A stretch of 20,178 nucleotides of DNA from a bacterium. GTDB lineage: Bacteria > Planctomycetota > UBA11346. Shown here one piece after another: positions 15,357-20,178 of the stretch. Positions within the stretch are counted from its first letter, which is position 1, and each line of letters begins with the position of its first letter. The position numbers and the translations under genes were made by a program. Where the stretch lies: the NCBI GenBank assembly GCA_020049615.1, contig JAIFKN010000043.1, forward strand, positions 1-20,178, written 5' to 3'. Below the pieces are notes generated by a model, which was given only the letters and a program-made list of their open reading frames with translations, had not been told where the DNA came from and searched no databases.

Positions 15357-16173
15357 CCTCGGCCATGACCTGCTCGCGCACGGTGATGCCATGCCACAGC
15401 ACGCCGATGCCGCCAGGCAGCTCTGGCGCCGCATGGATGGCGCCGGTGACGTAGCCCTTGGCGTCGAGGATGGCCTCGCGCAGGCTGTCGCCCTTGGCCA
15501 GCAGGGCGGTGATCGCCCCGCTGTGGGCACAGCCGGTACCGACCAGCTTGCCGCGCCGGATGGTGGGACTCTCGTAGTGGCTGACGCCATCGAGCGCCGC
15601 GAGCAGATCGACATGCTTGCCCTCGAAGCCGCCGCCGGTGACCAGGATCGGGCAGCCGTAGCGCTTGAGCAGAATGGTGGCCGCCTCCTGCATGTCGCCG
15701 ACCTCCAGGCACTCATCCATGCCGGCCAGGGTGGCGGCCTCGAAGCGGTTGGGCGTGGCGAGGGTGCCGCGGGGGAGGAGGTCCTCGCAGATGGCGCGGA
15801 TAACCTCGGGCTGGGTCAGGGCGACGCCCTTGTTGGTGGCGATGATCGGATCGACCACCACCGGAATGCCGGGAGCCTCGCGCAGCCAGCGGCCGACCAC
15901 GCGAGCGACCTGGGCGTTGGGCAGGTAGCCGACCTTGATCGCCTTGATCGGCAGACATTCGGCGATGGCGTCGAGTTGGGCGCGGACATGGCCCTCGGGG
16001 ATGGGCAACTGGCTGTGGATGCCGGTCAAGCCCTGCGCCATCACCGCGGTCAGCGCCGACGCGCCATAGCAGTTGAGCGCCATGAAGGTCTTGAGATCGG
16101 CCTGGATCCCGGCCCCGCCGGAGCTGTCCGAGTCGCCGATGGTCACGCACACGGGATGAAAGCTGCCGCCCAT
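15319..16173 (-). CDS. thiD: Hydroxymethylpyrimidine/phosphomethylpyrimidine kinase (ThiD)
   Basis: A 284-residue ribokinase-fold kinase that phosphorylates HMP and HMP-P in thiamine synthesis. Motifs are IGDSDSSGGAGIQADLKTF (12-30), YGASALTAVMAQ (36-47), VVVDPII (105-111), TPNRFEA (140-146), VTGGGFEG (178-185), and the anion-hole GTGCAHSGA (212-220) with C215, which fits ThiD rather than most sugar kinases. Related pyridoxal kinases share these motifs, so vitamin B6 activity is a second possibility. No other thiamine gene is in the window. It is the last gene of the lemA-M48-orf81-thiD run, 45 bp after orf81. No clear ribosome site precedes the ATG at 16173. Its 3' end overlaps araC by 38 bp. 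Confidence 0.9.
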   Translation of the reverse strand: MGGSFHPVCVTIGDSDSSGGAGIQADLKTFMALNCYGASALTAVMAQGLTGIHSQLPIPEGHVRAQLDAIAECLPIKAIKVGYLPNAQVARVVGRWLREAPGIPVVVDPIIATNKGVALTQPEVIRAICEDLLPRGTLATPNRFEAATLAGMDECLEVGDMQEAATILLKRYGCPILVTGGGFEGKHVDLLAALDGVSHYESPTIRRGKLVGTGCAHSGAITALLAKGDSLREAILDAKGYVTGAIHAAPELPGGIGVLWHGITVREQVMAEVTAQVLSAKPLA

Positions 16174-16218
16174 GCCGGCAGTATGACCTGGTGGCGGGCG
16201 GCGGGCAACCAGCGAGTG

Positions 16219-16464
16219 CTACATCACCTTGAAGCGGGTGATGTCATCCAGTTCGTCATCGTCGACGGTCAGCCAGGCGCCGTTGTCGAATTCGAGGTCG
16301 TAGCAGAAGCCTTCGTCGCCGTTGTCGCGCTCCTTGGCGATGCCGGTGATGCGGCCGATAGCACCGACCGGCGTCACACGCTCTTCATCATCAGCGTCGA
16401 GGTCGACGACCTGTTCGACCAGGACGATCCTGGTACCGCGCGGGAGGGGGTGCTGGATGGCCAT
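16219..16464 (-). CDS. Small conserved-looking protein, 81 residues, SH3-like
   Basis: An acidic 81-residue protein. Short predicted strands with conserved-looking glycines (RGTRIVLVEQVV, TPVGAIGRITGIAKE, FCYDLEFDNGAWLTVDDDELDDI) suggest a five-stranded SH3-like barrel, similar in pattern to KOW/CarD-like or other small beta-barrel domains. No catalytic motif, signal or membrane segment is seen. I cannot name the family. It lies 50 bp after the M48 protease and 45 bp before thiD on the same strand, so it probably belongs to that operon. The ATG at 16464 is used because no better in-frame start with a ribosome site is seen upstream and residues before it are unlike the rest. Confidence 0.65.
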   Translation of the reverse strand: MAIQHPLPRGTRIVLVEQVVDLDADDEERVTPVGAIGRITGIAKERDNGDEGFCYDLEFDNGAWLTVDDDELDDITRFKVM

Positions 16465-16514
16465 GGATGGATGCTCAGGGCTGGCGGACGGGCGCAAGAT
16501 CCTGGGATGGCCGC

Positions 16515-18386
16515 CTATCCGTCGCCAAAGGCGGCGATCGGCACGCCGAGCTGGCCGGCCACCAGGCGGAGCAGTTCGGCTTCGCGTGGCTGGATCCGGC
16601 CGTCCGCGGCGACGGCATGGGCGCAGGCGTCGACCAGGGCGCGCATCCCGGCGGCATCCAGGCCGCACAGGTTGTCGAGCGCCGGTCCGAGGGCGGCCGG
16701 GCCGCAGGCGGCGGCGGCCGGTCGCGGCGGTTGGCTGCCGGGGATGGGCAGACGTGACCAGCCGGCGGCGAAGGCGGATTGCTGCGCCACCGGATCGTTC
16801 CCGGCGCACAGGGCGATGGCGCCGAGGACGATCGCGGCGTCGGCAGGGCGTTCGGCCAGCCGGCAGCGGGCCGCCGCGGGTCGGATCTCGCCGAGGATGC
16901 GCCGTACCGCCCGCAGGACGCAGAACTCGCGCAGGGTGATGACCCCATCGTCGGCAGCGAGGGCCTCGCACAGGCGCAGGTGGTGCAGGCGCTGGCGCGG
17001 GCTCAGCGCGGCGAGGGCCGGGCAGGCGAGTTGCACCAGCGGCCAGCGTGCGCGGTCGGCATCGACCGACAGCCACACCGGATGGAGCCTGCGGACCTCC
17101 GCCGCCAGCCACGGGTCCCGGGCATGGATGGCGCCGATCTGGCGGTCGAGCAGCGCGGCATCGCGGTGGAGCAGCGGCAGCACGCAGATGGCCCGCGCCG
17201 TCACCGGCTCGCGCGTGGCGTCGACCAGGGGCTGCGGCAACTGGTCGAGCAGGGCGGCGCCCAGGCGCAGGCGGTCGGGCGACATGGCGCCGGCGGATTC
17301 GACCATCCGCGAGGCGCGGACGCCGCCGCCTGCGAACCCCATGGCTCCAGCCGGCGCGGCTGATGCCGCCGCGGCGGCGGGGGCCGCCGCCGGCACGGGC
17401 AGGCCCTCGAGCCGGGCGATGCGCTCGGTCAGCGGCGGATGGGTGGCGAACAAGCCGGCCATGCGGTTGAGGATGGCATCAGCGAAGAACAGATGGGCGA
17501 CGTCGCTGGCACGGGCGGCCGTCACGCCGCTGCCACCGCCGGCGATGCGCTTCAACGCCCCGGCGATGCCGCCCGGGTTGCGCGTGAACTGCACCGCGCT
17601 GGCGTCGGCGAGGAACTCGCGGCGGCGCGAGAAAGCGGCCTGGATCCAGCGGCCGAGGAACCAGCCGAGCATGCCGATGGCCCACAGGGCCGCACCGATG
17701 GCGATCAACGGCAGTGGGTTGTTCTTCTTGCCGCTGCGCACCCGGCCGCTGCGCAGGGCTGCATCCAGCACCATGCGGCCGACCCCGGCGACCGCCAGCA
17801 GACCGGCGACCACCGCGATCAGGCGCATGTTCAGGCGCATGTCGCCATTGAGGATGTGGGAGTATTCGTGGGCGATGACGCCCTGGACCTCGTCGCGCGG
17901 CAGGGCCATCAGGCCGCGGGTGACGCCGATGGCAGCGTCGGCGGGCCGGAAGCCGGCGGCGAAGGCGTTGATGCCGTCGTCGTCGATGACGAAGACCGGC
18001 GGGCGCGGCACGCCGGAGGCGATGGCCATCTCCTCGACGATGTTGAGGGTGCGCCGGCCTGCCTCGTCGGCATTGGCGTGGTGGATCTCACGCCCGCCCA
18101 GGCTCTCGGCGACCGAGCGACCGCCACCGCGCAGGCCGAACCAGCTCATCAGGCCGCCGCCGCCGATCACCACCAGGGTGCCGGCGGTGACCCAGCCGAT
18201 CAGGCGCCAGTCGATCGTGCCGCCGATCTCCCCCAGCATCTCCGGCTCGTAGTGCCGGCCGGTGGCGAGCGCGATGTGTAGGACGACGTTGACCGCGACC
18301 ACCACCGCGATCACGGCCAGGGCCATGACCACGATCAGGCGACGGCTGTCCCGGCGGGCGGCGTCCTGATGGGCGAAGAAGTCCAT
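16515..18386 (-). CDS. M48 (HtpX-like) membrane protease with TerB-like C-terminal region
   Basis: A 623-residue inner-membrane zinc protease. Four hydrophobic segments (about 17-40, 63-83, 186-207 and 227-247) frame the active site HEYSH at 173-177 (H173, E174, H177). EFLADASAV (257-265) supplies the third zinc ligand E257, and THPPLTERIARLE (315-327) is the usual M48 end motif. This part resembles HtpX, which degrades misfolded membrane proteins. After an Ala/Pro/Gly linker (about 328-360) comes roughly 260 residues of soluble helical sequence. In it, ADDGVITLREFCVLRAV (478-494) and AADGRIQPREAELLRLVAGQLG (593-614) look like TerB-type acidic helical repeats. HtpX itself is about 290 residues, so this is a fusion. 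It starts 5 bp after lemA, a common partner. Confidence 0.9.
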   Translation of the reverse strand: MDFFAHQDAARRDSRRLIVVMALAVIAVVVAVNVVLHIALATGRHYEPEMLGEIGGTIDWRLIGWVTAGTLVVIGGGGLMSWFGLRGGGRSVAESLGGREIHHANADEAGRRTLNIVEEMAIASGVPRPPVFVIDDDGINAFAAGFRPADAAIGVTRGLMALPRDEVQGVIAHEYSHILNGDMRLNMRLIAVVAGLLAVAGVGRMVLDAALRSGRVRSGKKNNPLPLIAIGAALWAIGMLGWFLGRWIQAAFSRRREFLADASAVQFTRNPGGIAGALKRIAGGGSGVTAARASDVAHLFFADAILNRMAGLFATHPPLTERIARLEGLPVPAAAPAAAAASAAPAGAMGFAGGGVRASRMVESAGAMSPDRLRLGAALLDQLPQPLVDATREPVTARAICVLPLLHRDAALLDRQIGAIHARDPWLAAEVRRLHPVWLSVDADRARWPLVQLACPALAALSPRQRLHHLRLCEALAADDGVITLREFCVLRAVRRILGEIRPAAARCRLAERPADAAIVLGAIALCAGNDPVAQQSAFAAGWSRLPIPGSQPPRPAAAACGPAALGPALDNLCGLDAAGMRALVDACAHAVAADGRIQPREAELLRLVAGQLGVPIAAFGDG

Positions 18387-18391
18387 CCCGC

Positions 18392-18994
18392 TCAGGTGAA
18401 CTTGACTTGCGGCGCCTGGCGTTCAGCCGCGTTCTCGATCTCGAACGCCTGGGCGGCGGCGAAGTTGGCGAAGTTGGCGATGATCACCGCCGGGAACAGT
18501 TCGCGGGCGGTGTTGTAGACCATCACCGCATCGTTGAACGCCTGGCGGGCGAAGGCGACCTTGTTCTCGGTGCTGGTCAGCTCCTCGGACAGCTGGCGCA
18601 TGTTGGCGTCGGCCTTCAGTTGCGGATAGGCCTCGGCCAGGGCGAAGAACTTGCCCAGCCCGCCGGTCAGGGCGGCGTCGGCGGCCATCAGCCCGCGGAT
18701 CGCGCCGGCGTCGCCGGGGTCGGAGGCGGCGCGGGCCTGCGCGCTGACCGCGGTGTTGCGCGCCTGGATCACCGCTTCCAGCGTACCGCGCTCGTGGGCG
18801 AGATAGCCCTTGGCGGTCTCGACCAGGTTGGGGATGAGGTCGAAGCGGCGCTTCAATTGCACGTCGATCTGCGAGAACGCATTCTTGAAGCGGTTGCGCA
18901 GGGTGACGAGGTTGTTGTAGACGCCGACCGCCCACAGGATGAGCAGCAGGACGACGACGCCGACGACGATGAGGGCGATAGTGCCGGGACTCAT
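18392..18994 (-). CDS. lemA: LemA-family membrane protein
   Basis: A 200-residue protein with one N-terminal transmembrane helix (about 6-25) followed by a long helical bundle. Family signatures are VYNNLVTLRNRFKNAFSQIDVQLKRRFDLIPNLVET (25-60), AEAYPQLKADANMRQLSEELTSTENKVAFARQAFNDAVMVYN (120-161) and FPAVIIA (167-173). The start at 18994 is supported by GGAGG four bases upstream. LemA proteins are often encoded next to M48/HtpX-type proteases, and here the protease follows after 5 bp. They are thought to act together at the membrane, but the precise role of LemA is not established. It is the first gene of a four-gene minus-strand run and is divergent from the lipoate-ligase-like gene by 104 bp. 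Confidence 0.95.
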   Translation of the reverse strand: MSPGTIALIVVGVVVLLLILWAVGVYNNLVTLRNRFKNAFSQIDVQLKRRFDLIPNLVETAKGYLAHERGTLEAVIQARNTAVSAQARAASDPGDAGAIRGLMAADAALTGGLGKFFALAEAYPQLKADANMRQLSEELTSTENKVAFARQAFNDAVMVYNTARELFPAVIIANFANFAAAQAFEIENAAERQAPQVKFT

Positions 18995-18998
18995 GGAA

Positions 18999-19003
18999 CC
19001 TCC
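18999..19003 (-). promoter_or_regulatory. Shine-Dalgarno of lemA
   Basis: GGAGG on the minus strand, four bases before the ATG at 18994, is a full anti-16S match. It fixes the lemA start against the further-upstream open frame that reaches 19030. Confidence 0.75.
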
Positions 19004-19098
19004 AGGTTGGCGGCAAGCTACGTCGACCATGCCCGGCAGGCAAGGAACGTCGCCGTCCGCACGGTGGACACCGGCGTCGCAGGCCGAGAGTGCCGCAC

Positions 19099-19824
19099 AT
19101 GGACGACGACCTCAGCAGCGGTGCGCGGCCGGCGGTGCAGGTCCCCTTCACCGAGGCGTGCCCCGAGGTGGTGCAGCCGACGCCGGCTGATGATCCGCTC
19201 GGCGAATCGGTGCTCGATCCGATCCAGCGCGGACTGCGCGTGTTCGAGCCGCGCGACACGCGGGTCGTCATCGGTCGGGGGCAGGATCCGTACCGTGAGG
19301 TGCGGATCGAGGACTGCCGATCCGCAGGCGTGCCGATCCATCGTCGCGCCACGGGCGGCGGTACCGTCGTGCTCGCCCGCGGGATGGTGGTGGTCTCCCT
19401 GCGCCTGACTGGCGGCATGCGCGCTCCGGACGACCATTTCGCCCTGGTCAACGCTGTGCTGATCCCGGCGATCGAGGCGGCCTGCGGCGTGCGCGCCGCC
19501 TGCCGGGGGCATGGCGACCTGGCGGTGCGCGGCCCGGACGGCGCCGAACGCAAGGTCCTCGGCGCGAGCCTGCGCCAGAGCACGCAGTTGGCGGCGTACC
19601 TCGGAGTGCTGCTGGTCGAGGACGCGGTGCCGCTGATGGAGGCCTATCTCGCCCATCCCTCGCGCGAGCCCGGTTATCGCGCCGGACGTGGGCACCGTGA
19701 CTTTTGCACCCATCTCGGGGCTCATGGCTGCACGGTATCGCGTCTGATCACCGAACTGGCGATCCGTCTGGTGCCTCTGATCAATGCCAGTCCGCCCGCA
19801 TCAGGAAACTGCGCCGCGCCTTGA
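19099..19824 (+). CDS. Lipoate-protein ligase A-like / lipoyl-octanoyl transferase family protein
   Basis: A 241-residue member of the BPL/LplA/LipB fold, enzymes that attach lipoyl or octanoyl groups to E2 and GcvH domains. HRRATGGGTVVLARGMVVVSLRL (81-103) is the lipoate-binding RR-x-x-GGG motif, and ERKVLGASLRQ (150-160) carries the conserved catalytic lysine K152. The usual Asn-Asp of the third motif reads HGDLAV (138-143) here. Without an obvious C-terminal accessory domain it resembles the LipM/LplA-like single-domain group; whether it ligates lipoate or transfers octanoate cannot be decided. The ATG at 19099 has GAGAG eight bases upstream; a GTG at 19090 is also in frame. It lies 31 bp ahead of trxB on the same strand. 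Confidence 0.82.
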   Translation: MDDDLSSGARPAVQVPFTEACPEVVQPTPADDPLGESVLDPIQRGLRVFEPRDTRVVIGRGQDPYREVRIEDCRSAGVPIHRRATGGGTVVLARGMVVVSLRLTGGMRAPDDHFALVNAVLIPAIEAACGVRAACRGHGDLAVRGPDGAERKVLGASLRQSTQLAAYLGVLLVEDAVPLMEAYLAHPSREPGYRAGRGHRDFCTHLGAHGCTVSRLITELAIRLVPLINASPPASGNCAAP

Positions 19825-19846
19825 CCCTCGTCGGGGCGCTCCATGA

Positions 19847-20178
<332 letters not shown>

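Noticed and set aside
14785..18252. A plus-strand open frame of 1155 codons across araC, thiD, orf81 and the M48 gene.
   Set aside because: Its product is Arg/Ala/Ser-rich with no domain pattern, and it runs antisense to or out of frame with clearly recognised proteins. GC-rich DNA often leaves such frames open.

Overview
This is a dense, strongly GC-rich bacterial chromosomal segment. It holds nineteen protein genes (two cut by the window edges) on both strands, with frequent strand switches. No rRNA, tRNA, CRISPR array, transposase or phage gene is visible, and no gap between genes exceeds about 180 bases. A lipoprotein with a lipobox, a class 2 (quinone-linked) PyrD, NhaA, LemA/M48 membrane proteins and an Ala/Pro/Lys-tailed L25 suggest a free-living Gram-negative bacterium with a respiratory chain. 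An ADP-ribosylglycohydrolase beside an AraC regulator and an FHA-like protein would fit a Planctomycetota/PVC-type or similar high-GC lineage, but the sequence alone does not fix the phylum.

Layout. (1) Bases 1-4236, minus strand: nhaA, then a large membrane receptor (sCache-PAS-CBS-CBS-DUF294 nucleotidyltransferase), then a metallophosphoesterase running off the left edge. The genes are 12 bp apart or overlap by 4 bp and look like one operon. (2) 4332-6998: a CaCA-type Ca2+/Na+ antiporter (+), an FHA-like protein (-) that overlaps its end, and mutM (+). (3) 6999-7175: a non-coding spacer rich in inverted repeats. Its last part recurs just after the stop codon of pyrD. (4) 7176-9676, minus: prs, rplY and tatD, a housekeeping operon with a 4-bp prs/rplY overlap. 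(5) 9817-12905: metF (+), pyrD (-), a 58-residue small ORF and a lipoprotein (+). (6) 12939-15356: divergent ADP-ribosylglycohydrolase (-) and AraC-family regulator (+). (7) 15319-18994, minus: lemA, an M48 protease with a TerB-like tail, an 81-residue protein and thiD. (8) 19099-end, plus: a lipoate-ligase-like protein and the start of trxB.

Most of the window is housekeeping: PRPP and pyrimidine synthesis, folate C1 metabolism, thiamine, base-excision repair, ribosome and thioredoxin reduction. The most unusual unit is the nhaA / sensor-nucleotidyltransferase / phosphoesterase operon. It joins an extracytoplasmic ligand sensor to a GlnD-like nucleotidyltransferase module, with a possible hydrolase partner and an ion antiporter as a possible output. 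Other points of interest are the repeat-bearing spacer, the M48-TerB fusion next to LemA, and the divergent ADP-ribosylglycohydrolase/AraC pair.
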